Part shown: positions 33,916 through 45,905 of the stretch, in pieces | How positions within the stretch are numbered: position 1 is the stretch's first letter | How the letters are laid out: each line of letters starts with the position of its first letter | Assembly (NCBI GenBank): GCA_028023455.1 | Contig: JAQFVV010006342.1 | Location: forward strand, 62,001 to 126,000 | Length of the DNA: 64,000 nucleotides | Origin: Epiperipatus broadwayi | Lineage: Eukaryota; Onychophora; Udeonychophora; Euonychophora; Peripatidae | Reading direction: 5' to 3' | Program-made: the position numbers and the translations under genes | Notes under the pieces: generated by a model | Database searches by the model: none | Told to the model about the DNA's origin: nothing | What the model saw: the letters and a program-made list of their open reading frames with translations, nothing else

Positions 33916-36128
33916 TATAACGGTCAGGGATGATGATGAAGTATCCAGTCTTACCGCATCTGCTGACAGAGCGCCACTAGGCTACTTTGAACCTAGAAAA
34001 TTTATAAAGTCGACAGATACGTGCTGTTAAGATCACAGCCGTCAGCCCTAGTCACTAGCTCAAGTAGACACAGAAACTTATATATTTAGTAAAATATATT
34101 TTTAATAATAAATAATAATAAAGGCAATCACTGTCAGTATTAATAACACAAAAAAAGATTTTATTTACGTATATAATTAATAACGCACAAACTTTTAAAA
34201 AAATAATTTTTATAACACAGGAAGAAATTTGTTTTATTCTGTTTCATTATTATTTTATTTGTTTTTAACTTTTAATTTTAAATTTTAGAAATGTTGAGTA
34301 TAGATGAGCTACCCAGACCATGCACCTAAAAGACTTTCAAACAATTGATTCCGGGCTAAAAGTCCGCAGCCACACCAATGCTCGCTTCCAGATATATATC
34401 AGCAACCAATGCAATATGAACATGTTAGCATAGAATCACGTGACAGGAATGTGCATCTGAACAATGTGATATTATTGGAGAAAACATGAGCTTCAACCAG
34501 TATAGGAATGTGCTTCTATCTGGCGAAGGAATCATGTATGTAATAATAAGAGAAAAACGCTGCGTATGGATGAGAGAGCGGTCTTATCTTGCCGACTTAT
34601 CTTCTCAATCCATAGAACTGGAATGGGTCAATGGCGCAGGAAATACCTCTGCATCCATTTCAATGATATGACTACCTCTCTTTGGGGTCATGCATTCAGT
34701 TGGACTCGTAGCCCTAGGTGCTAACACACTTCACATTACATTGATATAAACGTCCATATATCTCTCCACCAGCATTGACACAACTACGAAACAAATAGTC
34801 CGAAATCAAAACCCTCTTTAAAAGTAACATATTTAAACTAGTCTAGCAGCTATCTACACTCAACTAACATTTAAATCATTTTATTAATTTAATTCAAAAC
34901 AAAAATCTTTAGTTTAATTAAGGTTTTAAAATCATTTTTAAGATAACATTTATATTTTAACTTTTTTTTTTTTACTACAAATACTATTTTTAACCTATTT
35001 TTGAAATTTAATAATGCACAAATAACGATGTGTTTCTATTTTTAAATTTAAGTTTGCAATCGCAAACCCCTACCCTATTACAAACAGATCTTTTTAGCAT
35101 GAATAAACAAAAATAAAATACAATACATTTTGAAGAGATTACGTTTTAACTTTAGATCAGAGTTTTAAAATTGCAAAGTTTATAAAAGATACAGAAAGTT
35201 CAGGTTTATTCAGGAAAGAAAGTTTATAGTTCATTTTTTTAGACACAAATAAAATCCGAAAGATTTTAAGCTTAAGAGAGTTTATATTTAAGTTGATCAT
35301 TTATAAATTTATACCTCTTTTTTGTCCTGTGCTTATTCCTTCATGACGAAGATCTAATTTACGCAAGGGCCCTTTTCTTGTGGACGATGATGATTTATGA
35401 AGCTTTGTGAAGACGGTTCCAGTGGTTCGATCCTGGGATCCGTGAATAGGAAAGCTACCTTCGGCCGGCCGCACCGAAGGAAGCCCGTTGACGCTGACTA
35501 CATTCTTAGTGACGGTGACAATAGCTTTTTAAAAAATTTCTGCTTTCAACAAAAACAATTGAATTTAAAATTTTAATTTTCTGATTCTCTCCAACTAATT
35601 ATTCCCTTTGGATTTTTCTTTTTATAGTCGTCGGGCACCTTATCTCTGGAATGCACGGATTCATCAAACATATTTCATTATTTATATTTTATTGGTTAAT
35701 TCAGTTTGTGGCCAAGTAGATTTTGGGTTTATGGCTAAGTAAATTTTTCCACTGAGGTCTGTGTCCGTATCTTTGGGCGGGAAAAGCAAGTCTTTTGTTT
35801 CTATTTCATAATCATTTTCTTTTCCATGGTCATTTTGCCCTAAGGATCTGTTTGTAATTTTTCTTTTTAAGATTAAAAACTCTTCGCTATTATTAAAATC
35901 AAAAGGCTTTTTATTATATATTTTATTTAAAGATTAGAATCTTTGCTTCGATTCTATAATTTATTTATTTTTTAAAGCTTATTTTAATATTTCAATCAAT
36001 CTAACATATTAATAAATTAATAATTCGTTATTTGTGCATTTTGACAGTTTGTTTTTAATTCTGTATTAGATAAAAAAAAGTTACTATTAAATTTGAATGT
36101 AACGCATGTATATATATATCCCGTTACA
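33916..36128. repeat. Long LTR-like repeat, right copy
   Basis: This is the partner of 31204-33409, with the same termini, B-box-like motif and hairpin. It keeps more CG dinucleotides than the left copy at several sites. Confidence 0.85.
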
Positions 36129-36329
36129 ATATATATATATATAATCAAACACACACACAGACACTATATATATATATATATATATATATTACTTGATGGT
36201 TATTCCTTTTAAAACCATTATATCTTTCCTATATACTTTTTCACTGAATTGAAAATAAATATATAATTTAAATATGTAATTGTCTATTAAGTTAATTATA
36301 TTTACATATTCAATTCAGCAAGAAAATTA

Positions 36330-36475
36330 TATATGTGTGTGTGAATGAAATAAGGAAGTGTGTTGAGGCAATTTAGAGAATGAGAGGCTAGAGATTGGAG
36401 AGGATAGATTAAATTTGGAGAGACCTTCATCCTATTGTGGATCAATAATGGTTGAAAATGATGATGATAATATAT
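36330..36475 (+). pseudogene. 3' end of an RTE-like LINE with (gat)n tail
   Basis: One plus frame reads, with stops, NEIRKCVEAI, RMRG, RLERID and IWRDLHPIVDQ, then stop. This is followed by 'aataatggttgaaaatgatgatgat', a short untranslated stretch with a trinucleotide tail. The final LHPxVDQ-stop is shared with the relic at 42.1-42.5 kb. Only the extreme C-terminus of the RT protein is present. Confidence 0.55.
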
Positions 36476-36479
36476 ATGT

Positions 36480-38361
36480 ATATATGGTGAAGTATTTTAA
36501 TAAAATGGTTTTTTTTTAAGTTTTAATTAAAACTTGCAACCAAATTTCTAAGACAATAATCAAAAATAGAATCTCCACTTATTAAAATAATTCACCATCT
36601 TCAACATCTATTATTCAACGTTATATAGTTGATAAAGACTACAAAGTGTATAGTCGAAAGTACTTCTAAAAGAATATAATTTATATAAATTGTACTGTAT
36701 TTTGATATATATATTGATTTGTATATTACATATATTGTGAAACGAATACAGATATCAAACTTTATTTATTACATATATATATATATTAATACGGTAATGT
36801 GTAAAAGGTTACAAATCCTGCAGATGGCATATAAAAAGTTAAGAATACTTCAAATAATTATACTGGAAGACTACCATTATTCCTAAATCCTGAGATCAAG
36901 ATTGGATTTGGATTTGGAAAATTTTCAGAAATGCATATAGCCACTGAAATACAAACCTGTAATTCTATCAGTAAAGTGAAAAATGTTTAAAATTAAATAA
37001 AATGTATTAACATAATTTAAATGTTACTTATTAGCAAATATTCCTTTAAAAATTAACTAAATTTAACTTTATTAATTATATTTACTTGATTATGAAGAAA
37101 CTTTACATTAGTAAGTACCGAAAATATGAATATTGTGTTGTAATAAAGTTGTATCATTTTGCATATTGTAAAAAATGTTGGTTATATATATATATTGAAT
37201 TATATATTTTAATAGATTGTTATTATAATAAAGAATGGGCATAAAGAGATTATATCCATGTAAACAGAGATAAGTTTATCTTTATGATGTTGCAAGAAAC
37301 TATCAATTTCTACAAATTGACAGTTCTCCTGCAGTTAAACAACTCTCCATTAACCTATAGTAGCTTTTTTGTTAGTTTTGTGTGTATATATATACTTAAA
37401 ATCTTGTTCAATTTATTAGTAAATACCTATATTGCTTTGAAAAATATATCATTAAGTAAATAAATATATTTAAATACATCACCTATATCATTTACATGAA
37501 ATTATGCATTACAAAGTGGCAAAAAATTCATAATAAAAGTTGAAGCTTTTTTTTGCATGCTTTGTCAAAAACTGAACTGAGATAAAAGGATTGCTTTATG
37601 GTCCCCCTCCCCACCTCCATTGCCATTTTGAAAGTAAACATTTAATGTAAAACTGCAAAATTTTTGTTTCATAAATAAATATGATTTCTTTAACAATTCA
37701 ACTTTTTCATAAAGAAAAATTACATTATGAGGACACATTTTGTTACATCAAATTGGAGTTATGTGACTATGTGTGGACATTAAAACTATCTCCGTTTTCT
37801 TTTCTTTTTTCATTTTTTAAAATAAACTTTTAGCATAAAATCACAAGTGGTTTGATTTAACTGACAAGATTGTGAAAAAAATACTTATTCCTACAACTTA
37901 CAGGTATTTTATTTAAATAAACAAGCATGCTATGTGTGTGATATGGATTTACTATGTTATTGTATATCATGTGACTGATGCAATTTTGCTTGAATATTGA
38001 GTAGTTTACAGATAGATTAAATTTATTCGTAAAAGAGTGTATTAAAAATACACTATTTTTTTTTTTGGCAATATGTTTTTGATTTCTTTTAGATTTATAT
38101 AATAATGTCCTATATCTTATTTTTTGAAAATAATATTTTGGCATAGAACTGTAAATTTTTTGGTTTTATATGTTATGCATAGTTGATAATCAATATCACA
38201 ATACAGGCATTTACACTGTGGATAGGTAAACATATTTTGACCTGATTTTTAAACTATTCAACTTATTCTTTGATGTATGCCAACAAAAATTGTATTTTTT
38301 GGTAATATTGTTGCAAACTGATCTAAGACTGCTCAAAAACAGAAAGTTTCAAACTCATATA
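36480..38361. other. AT-rich sequence, no gene seen
   Basis: There is nothing I can support beyond short AT tracts. Open frames on the minus strand near 37.86-38.14 kb have no recognisable similarity. Confidence 0.45.
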
Positions 38362-38369
38362 GATTAGAT

Positions 38370-41206
38370 CAGCAGTTCTCAATGGTAGCACTTGGGCCCC
38401 CTATGGGCTATAGGAAAATCTTGGGGAGCCAAGGAAATTATATTTAGGAGCTATATGGCTTTCTAAGGAGGCCATATTAAAAATATTAATAAATTTTATT
38501 AAAATTAATTATATTTTTTAAAATTTCAAAGATTTTATTCATTTTGTAATATCTTTCAAAATAAAATACATATAAATTTGACCCCTTTTCAAACATTAAT
38601 AATAATAATAAAAACAAATATAAAATTCGTATATAGCTGCCAAAATAATGACATCTATAATTCATCACTTTAATGTTTATTATTTTCGTTAATCGCAATG
38701 TTAATTAAAAACCAATACATATAGAAAAATAGAACTAGAAACGTTTTTTTTAAAATCTCGCTCACATTCTTGTGATTTGAAAGAAACAAAAAAAATTTAT
38801 GAATATAATTTTTTACATTTTTCCTTGTTTAAATATATAGTTCCGAAAAATTTAAAACATTATTTTTTGACAGTTATGAGAACATTACCATAATTTTTTG
38901 TATTTTATCTTTCAGAGGAGAAAATTAATGATAAGAAGTGTGCTGTGAATAAAATTGTAATATCTTAAATATTTTTTGTAAATTTTTTTCATAATTAAAA
39001 TTATAATTTGATATCAGGACATAGATGGCTGCTCCAGCAAAGAAAACATTCTGACAGTATTTTGTGGAATATCTTTCTTATGGTTTTATCCCATTAATGC
39101 AAGATAACACAATTCCAGTGTATTTAATATGTAAAAATACATTAACAAATAATAGCATGTGATAAGCAAAGTTGCAATATCACTTAGAAACAAAACATCC
39201 TAATAAAAAGGAGAAACTATTCGAATATTTTAAAAACTATATGATGAATTTCACAAAGTACTAATGATAAAACAAATGTTTATTGAAAAGCCAAATAAGT
39301 TTGATAAAGGTTTAGTTGCATCATATGAAATATCAAAGTTGATTGCAAAAACAGGAAAACCTCACCCAATAGGGGAAAGATTAATGATTCCTACTGTTTC
39401 GATTATACTTTCCACTGTTATGGGCCAAAATGCACATGAAATTATTTACAACATCTTATTAAGTAATTCATCTGTATCAAGATGTATCAATGAAATGGTG
39501 ATTAACATGAAGGAACAATAAATTGCTAAATTAAAAATTAAGAAGTTTGTTTTTTAAATAGATGAGTTGACTTTAAGTGGTAATGAAGCACTTTTGTTGG
39601 CTTATGTCAGATTTATGGGTGACAATGATATCATCAAAGGAGTGATTTTTGCTTGTTTGTTGAAAAAAGATACTAAAGGTAAATTACTTTTTGCTGAAGT
39701 AAGCAATTACTTCATAAAAAAATATTCCATTATGAAATATGATTGCCTGTGCTACAGAAATGGCTGCTCTTAAGATGGGGAAATACAAAGGATTTGTTGC
39801 TCTTCTAAAAAAATCTGTGCCTACTGTTTTCTGTATACACTGTGTAATTCATTGAGAAAATTTGCTTACTAAAAAGTTAGAAGGTAGATTGCATGATGGG
39901 CTGTCCATTGTGATAAAAACTGTTAATTGCATTAAATCAAATGCCCTTCAAGATCATTTGTTCCAACAGTTTTGTGAAGACAATAATGAAGAGTTCAAAC
40001 TTCTGGTTCTGCACACTATCAAATGTAATTGTCTCTTATGTTTTCTAATTCTTTGGGACAGTAATACCTCTTCATTGAGGATGACCAATTTCAAGAACAA
40101 ATTACAGTTTTCAAAATAATATATTTTACTTATCAGATATTTTTGAAAAATTGAATATTCTTAACAAGCAGCTACAAGGAAAAACAGTAACCTTATAACA
40201 GCAAAAGAAATTATTCAATCATTTATAAATAAACTAAAAGTGTTTTGGGTGAATATTGAACATCATGAAGTTTCTCAGTTTCTCTCACTCGAATCTCAAA
40301 AGGCAGAAACAAAAGATGATGACATTATTATATGTGTGAATCATCTTAATAATTTATGAAATAACATGGAATCTTGATTTTGTGACATTTTGAAAATGAA
40401 AGTTCCAGAATAGATAATTGATCCATTTGGAGTAGATACAATGGATGAAGAGATCACATTCCAAGGAAGTATTATTGAATTACAAAATGATACTGCAGCT
40501 GAGGTTAAATTTAAAAATAACAAAGATAACTTTTGGATAAATTGTGAAATTGCAAACCAGTATCTTCAACTTTGGGAAAAAGCACAATTATTTATTATAG
40601 TATTTCCTACATCCTATTTAGTTAAATATGGATTTAGTCGACTCCTCCTTCTTTTAATAAAACAATATAATCATCTAGATATCATGAAGAGAGGTAATCT
40701 CAGATTATTATTAACATCATTTGAACCTAAGATTGAAGATCTTGCTAGATCTCATCAGGCACATTAATAAAAAATATTTTTTAATATTATTTAATTTTTT
40801 TATTTTATTTTGTTAAACTTTGTTATTTTGTTGGAGTCATTGAATAAAATGTTAATTTATAAAACATTTTAAAACATTTAAAAAATATTATCAGTTTCAA
40901 TTATAAAATTTTAGTAAAAATGACTAAACATAAGAAAATTTTACCTGATTTATTGTTTACCAGTACTATTTCAGTTGAAATGTACATTTAACTGGGAAGA
41001 GCTGAGCAACACAGACAGTTCCATCATTTGTGCTCACGGAAAGAAAAGTAGTAGTGGTTTATTTTTTTCTGTAAGCATATTGTATATGTTTGGAAAAACA
41101 AATGCAATTATAAAATTGTAATCCAACATTTATAGTGGGGGGGGGGTGTACGATGTAAAATGAAATTTTAAAGAGGCCATGGATATAAAAAGATTAAGAA
41201 CTACTA
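38370..41206 (+). mobile_element. Decayed hAT transposon with ZBED/FAM200-type transposase
   Basis: The left end cagcagttctcaa (38370) and right end ttaagaactacta (to 41206) form imperfect inverted repeats typical of hAT elements. Flanking octamers gattagat and atttaaat match at only five of eight positions, so the target duplication is weak or decayed. A broken transposase lies between. Confidence 0.65.
39025..40767 (+). pseudogene. hAT transposase pseudogene (ZBED5/FAM200/SCAND3-like)
   Basis: From the ATG at 39025 (MAAPAKKTF) the frame gives a BED-finger-like stretch near 39130-39220. LICKNTLTNN and KLQYHLETKHPN are present, but one Cys of the pair and other positions are lost. Next is HPIGERLMIPTVSIILSTVM...SSVSRCINEM (39264-39521). 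Then come ELTLSGNEALLLAYVRFMGD and TKGKLLFAEVSNYF (39567-39773), matching the core around the first catalytic Asp of this family. A helical segment follows (39862-40119), and the C-terminal part has MDEEITFQGSIIELQND through PKIEDLARSHQAH (40441-40767). Several stops and frameshifts separate these blocks. In the family the protein cuts and pastes the element; here it is dead. Confidence 0.82.
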
Positions 41207-41242
41207 ATTTAAATAATTATAGTCTACAAATACATAAGTATT

Positions 41243-41344
41243 AAATTATATGGAAGAAAACTAATCTTCACACATGCGCTGTAAATAGGCTGCACTTCCT
41301 GTCAATAGCGCATATGTGAAGGTTAGTTTCCTTCCATCTAATTT
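41243..41344. repeat. Hairpin repeat with ~38-bp arms
   Basis: Arms 41243-41280 and 41307-41344 pair with few mismatches (atggaagaaaactaatcttc against the reverse complement of gaaggttagtttccttccat). The loop is 26 bases. It lies 36 bases beyond the hAT right end. Confidence 0.8.
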
Positions 41345-42110
41345 CATGCGTTTAAAAATCGGTATATTATTAATTATTAGAAATATATATTATATGTTTA
41401 ATACAAATGGGATATGCATATGTGTATATATAGCACACTATTTATTATTACTTTGAAATAATAAATATAAATTTGGAAAATCAATAACTTATTAAAATTT
41501 TATGAGTTTTTAAAAGCAAAACTGATTGTAAAAAAAATTGTTTTATTTCTGCAGATTTCTAACGTTGTTTTCAATCAAATCTTTTAATAATTTATATTCA
41601 CAAGTTAACACTTCCTAACATTTGAAAAGGAATTCATTATAGATATAAAATAAATTAAAATGAATATAAAAACCACAATTCAAATTATAACTTAAAAATA
41701 TAACGAATATCTGCAGTTTGTTATACTATTTGTCTAAAGTGACACAGCCAATTATATATACAACATAATTTTCTCGAACTAAAAAGATTTCATTTTTATT
41801 TTAACTTTCACAATACAGACAAAAAAATAAATAAACAAACATGTTTTGCCAGTAAAGATGTTAAATACATTTAGATTTTTATTGATTTGAGATTATTTTT
41901 GTCTCATTTTGAGAAGAAAATCACAAAAATTAAAAGAATGGTAACAGTGAATCACGGATGAATACCTGTCATCAAATACATATCTGAGAATGAAAAAAAG
42001 AAAAATTAAAACCAGGTATTTGACTGAATTAAAATCACCCATAAAATTTGTAATAATTATATATGTATATAAAGGAAATATGCCTACGTGCTTGAAAATA
42101 AACGTTTTAA
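41345..42110. other. AT-rich sequence, no gene seen
   Basis: No gene, RNA or shared repeat is recognisable until the LINE relic begins. Confidence 0.45.
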
Positions 42111-42119
42111 TGCACTTAT

Positions 42120-42482
42120 ATAAACATATATTATTAGTTTTTATTTATGAATCTGAAACTAACAGAAGAGTAATATAAAGGCTTCAGATCGCTCAACAAA
42201 GTATGAAATGATGTATGTTAGAAGTAACAAAATAGAGATCGAAAATTAAACGTATCATGAGAGATCAAATAAGGATTGACATTATTGAAAGAATTAAAAG
42301 ACTGAAATAGATATGGACTGGACATAGATGATAATAAATGGATAGTTAAAACTTTTAAATTCCAAGACATTTCAAAAGATCTAGAAAATGTCCATAGGTG
42401 AGATGAATGTAGGTTATGGGTCAGAAAAATTGGATTAAACATGAACAGATATGCATCCTGCAGTGAATCAATAATGATTAAA
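42120..42482 (+). pseudogene. Decayed RTE-like LINE, C-terminal region
   Basis: Broken plus-strand frames give, in order, YESETNRRVI, RDQIRIDIIERIKRLK, WTGHR, KWIVKTFKFQ and DECRLWVRKIGLNMNRYAS, followed by a near-final HPAVNQ-like end. This pattern is the conserved C-terminus of RTE-type LINE ORFs (YGSE-W...AQR...RDR...W.GH.AR...KW...W). The 3' end is abutted by a foldback element at 42488, which may have inserted into or beside the LINE tail. Only the 3' part is present. Confidence 0.72.
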
Positions 42483-42487
42483 AATTA

Positions 42488-42735
42488 CACAGAGGCAAAA
42501 CTCTCCATACAGTAGCTCCACTTAGTACAAACCAGAGTAATCAATGGGTTCAGGAAGGTGCAGTGCTCTCAGATCCAAGGCTCATAACTGATGAAACCAC
42601 AAGCTAGAAACTAATCTGGGGATATTGGATGAGTAGGCACTAGATAGGGATTTTATGCAAAAACCTTCCAATATCCATTGTTTCCTCTGGCTTGAAATGA
42701 GTGGTGCTACTGTATGGAGAGTTTTGCCTCTGTGT
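42488..42735. mobile_element. Foldback (MITE-like) element, 248 bp
   Basis: The ends are exact inverted repeats for about 30 bases (acacagaggcaaaactctcc at the left, its reverse complement at the right end). Weaker pairing continues inward through gttcaggaaggt. The element has no coding capacity. A related partial copy is at 10040-10200. Confidence 0.82.
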
Positions 42736-43297
42736 AAACAGTTGTGTAAGCAAAAAGAATGATGATCATGTGATGTTTAATGATTAAAAATTATGTTAAT
42801 AATAATGAACATCTAAAAAAGAAGTCTTACAATAGGTAATATACTATACAGTGAAAATGAAGTATAATATTCCTATAAATATTTCTCTTTCAAATTTAAT
42901 TGAAACATAATGTAGAAATAAAACATGATATATATTGCAGAAGGCTATAATACTGTAGAGTTCTGTATGTAGATAGAATGGAAATTATGCAATCATTAAA
43001 CAATATAGTACTGTGATATTCTATGTAATAATCTAGATAGGTCCAATATTTTAATTTTCATGAACATTTAAAAAAAAAAAAAAAGTTGTAAAAACATATA
43101 ATACTCCTTTTAATGACAGAAAGATAAAAAATATATAAAATTTTTTTAATGTTTAAACATAATAATATTCACGTTTTTGGCTTAAATCGGAATCTTGGAA
43201 GTTTTTTCTTCTCTTCAAATTCTAAATACTACTCTATTTATTGCTAGTGTTTTGACCATTGATATCATGTCTATTTCACACACACATATATATATAT
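42736..43297. other. AT-rich sequence, no gene seen
   Basis: No feature is supported beyond a short (AT)n at the right edge. Confidence 0.45.
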
Positions 43298-43520
43298 TAT
43301 AACGGGACGATCCTTTTCAGGACTCGAGGAAGTCGCATCTAACTATAGTCGGACTTTGAGTCTTCTTATAGAATGCCATGGATGATGTGATTTAAAATAC
43401 AATCCAATTCACTCCTCTATTAATAACCTCATTACTCTCGGAATTCGAGCTCAGAGTAGAAATTTGCAATCGACTCTCTTCAGGCATTTCCACAAATATC
43501 CCATAGTAATAATAAATTTA
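43298..43520. mobile_element. Possible start of another long LTR
   Basis: Directly after an (AT)n tract the sequence reads tataacgggacgatcc, close to the starts of the LTRs at 31204 (tataacggtc) and 20339 (tgtaaccgga). The next ~200 bases are richer in CG than the surroundings, as in those LTRs. I could not find a convincing right end; a ttaca before (TA)n near 43806 is one candidate. Confidence 0.3.
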
Positions 43521-45384
43521 ATATAAGCTATATATAACTTCTTTATAAATATTAAATCACTAAGTTGATTTAACATATATATGCATGAGTATGTATATTT
43601 ATAAATATTGGTTTTATAAAACAACTAAATAAAATAAACAAACGAGACCTGTTTAATTTTGAAATCAAGTTTAACACATTTTAATCAGTAATAAAAAACA
43701 AAATATTATCACATAAAAACATTAAAATTTAGAATTATAATCTGTGCTTATATACACTAATAAATTATTTAATATTGAAAAAAAATAAAATAATGTAATC
43801 ATTTACATATATATATAATTTAAAATCATGCGTATAATAAATACACATGACACATTATAAATCTACCTATTGTGTCATTAAAATAATTCAGTGTGTATTG
43901 TATGTCTATATACGATAATATCCATTCACACTAGATTAATAATAGAATGTATTCTGATATTAGTTATGTATGTTTAAAAATATATTATGTTAATTGTCAT
44001 GTAAGATTCAATTTGGAATATAATAAAACATACTTCCAAATTGAAATAATTTAAAAACGTTTACCTTAGTCAGCTGTCATTTCTATCAGAGTATATATCA
44101 AAATATGAACATCTAAATTTTATTAAATAAATAAAAAAAAATAAAGTGTTCATCTTATCAGTTCTCCACTTTAATATATGAAGTAATTTTTCTAAGTAAA
44201 TATAATTATCCACAAAGGAAATAAAGTTTAAGAGTTCTTAAATTATACAATGAAATAATCCAAGACGAGAAAGAATACGGTTTTATATCCCTCCTTAGAC
44301 GAAATAAAATGATGATGAATGTTGAAACATAAAGTTCATTGATCATCCTTCGAAGAGGCAATCCAGATATTCATTCTTTAAATATTTATGTAGTAAAATA
44401 TTTAACATCTTCTTCAATATAATACTCCAATATTAAAGCAGCTTTTTAAATGAGAATTATGACGATTATATTTTAGGCATTGATTAAGTAGGAATAAATT
44501 TACATGTTCGGGTTTAAAACATCAGTAGAAATCCCTGGCATAAATTATCTAGCCACAGAACATCTTTATAAATTTTTGTCTTTTTAAATATATATTTTGT
44601 AAATTCATTTCGAAGACGTTGATAACTTTTATAACCTTGTTAATTACAATGATTATTTTTTTATAGTTCTTTATAATATTCAAAAGGCAGTAAATTAATT
44701 ACTTGAAGCAGGTTTTAAAATATTGAATCTTCTTTTTTTTAATTTTTCTTAAATGTGTTCTAAATTCGAACACATTTAAATTTACAAACGTAGTTCTTGC
44801 CTTGATAACTAAATAGAAGATTATTGTTATAACAATATTAGTTCGTTTTTATACTGGATTAATTTCTGAAAACATATCACATAATCATGCTCATGCTCTA
44901 TTGTTTAAAATATACAATTTGTAATGATCCCAAACATTTATTTCCTTTGTTTCAACTGATAAAAATGCAATGTTGACTTAAGGCTTTGTCAAAAGTCAAG
45001 TTTTATATTAACAAAAAAAAAATACTATTAGTTAGAAACATTTTATTTATGTGTGTGTATAAATAAACCAGAATTATTCATTTTTAGAATTATTCTTTTA
45101 ATACTAACTAGTCTATATATATATATAGCTGATACATGAAAAGCTTAAGATAGGTGTAAGTTATTTATATCTGTTGATTTGATATAGGCACAGTTAAATT
45201 CACAAAGAAACACAAATTGTTTTAGGTGAGGATATTATGTTACTCTCACAATATATTCTACTTTTATTTTTTTAAACTATTTTATTTAATTCATTAGATA
45301 GTAAAATCTTATATGTTTTTGCCATTTTGCTTTTTTTTTGAAAACATATTTTGATACTCACCAGTTTTGACTGAAGGTTTGTGA
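43521..45384. other. AT-rich sequence, no gene seen
   Basis: No coding signal is seen. A 10-bp-arm palindrome (aaatgtgttc / gaacacattt) lies at 44751-44777. Confidence 0.45.
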
Positions 45385-45905
45385 TGATGAGATTTTAGAT
45401 GTGATAATATGTTGGACTATTTCCATCATTAAATGTTGAATGTATAGAAAATTTTAATTTTTTTAAAACTTTTCCAAATACAAACAATTGTTTGTAATAA
45501 CACAAGTTAGTAGAGAATACAGGTTAGTAGATTACACAATGTTTTGAGTGATAGTATTCTTTGTCCTTCTTCAGATGTTGCTGGCCTGACCATGCCTATG
45601 TTAGCATAGGAATCAAATTTACATCTTTAGATTCTTGAATATTGAATCTTAAGGAATGCTCTAATCAATTGCATCTTAAAATTTTATATTCAAAAAATCT
45701 AAAGATGTAAATTCAACTCATAAGCTAGCATTGTCCTTAGTCAGGTCAAAAAACACCCAAACCAGAGCAGAGAACCTGTGTTATATACTAACTTGTATAT
45801 TATTACTAACAGTTGTTTGTATTTGGAAAAGTTTAAAATTTTCTTAACAATCAACATTTAATGATATGAAAATAGACCAGCATATTATCACATCATCGGT
45901 TTTGG
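45385..45905. repeat. Head-to-head pair of Penelope-associated tail repeats
   Basis: The left half runs gatgagattttagatgtgat, ttggactatttccatcatta, 'ccaaatacaaacaattgttt' and 'gttgctggcctgaccatgcc'. The right half is the inverted, more degraded equivalent (gtcaggtcaaa, agttgtttgtatttggaaaa, agcatattatcacatcatcg). The unit is the one that sits beside the GIY-YIG fragment at 57.0-57.7 kb and is fullest at 62.2-62.6 kb. It carries a tcttcag block (45568-45574) discussed as a ribozyme-like core. Confidence 0.7.

Larger units (their letters stand above)
31204..36128. mobile_element. LTR pair with a 506-bp interior (LARD/TRIM-like element)
   Basis: Two very similar direct repeats, 31204-33409 (2206 bases) and 33916-36128 (2213 bases), enclose only 506 bases. 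Each repeat starts tataacggtc and ends cccgttaca, so its ends are inverted relative to each other apart from one base, as in LTRs. The interior has no coding sequence. Next to the right repeat, the minus strand reads tggctgcccagcatgtgg two bases in, a possible primer-binding site, which would make the element minus-stranded; I see no clear polypurine tract. Outer flanks are AT-rich, with (TA)n on the right. A large tandem duplication of 2712 bases is the alternative reading. Confidence 0.72.

Noticed and set aside
31775-34671. A 61-codon open frame present in both long LTR copies
   Set aside because: It is duplicated with the LTR. The few differences are CG-type changes that mostly alter amino acids, with no sign of selection, and no domain is recognisable.
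31204-36128. Protein-coding gene duplicated in tandem
   Set aside because: The 2.7-kb offset repeats have LTR-type ends and no coding sequence; introns or exons are not evident.
37857-38144. 95-codon minus-strand frame
   Set aside because: It is low-complexity, Asn/Lys/Tyr-rich and without similarity that I recognise.
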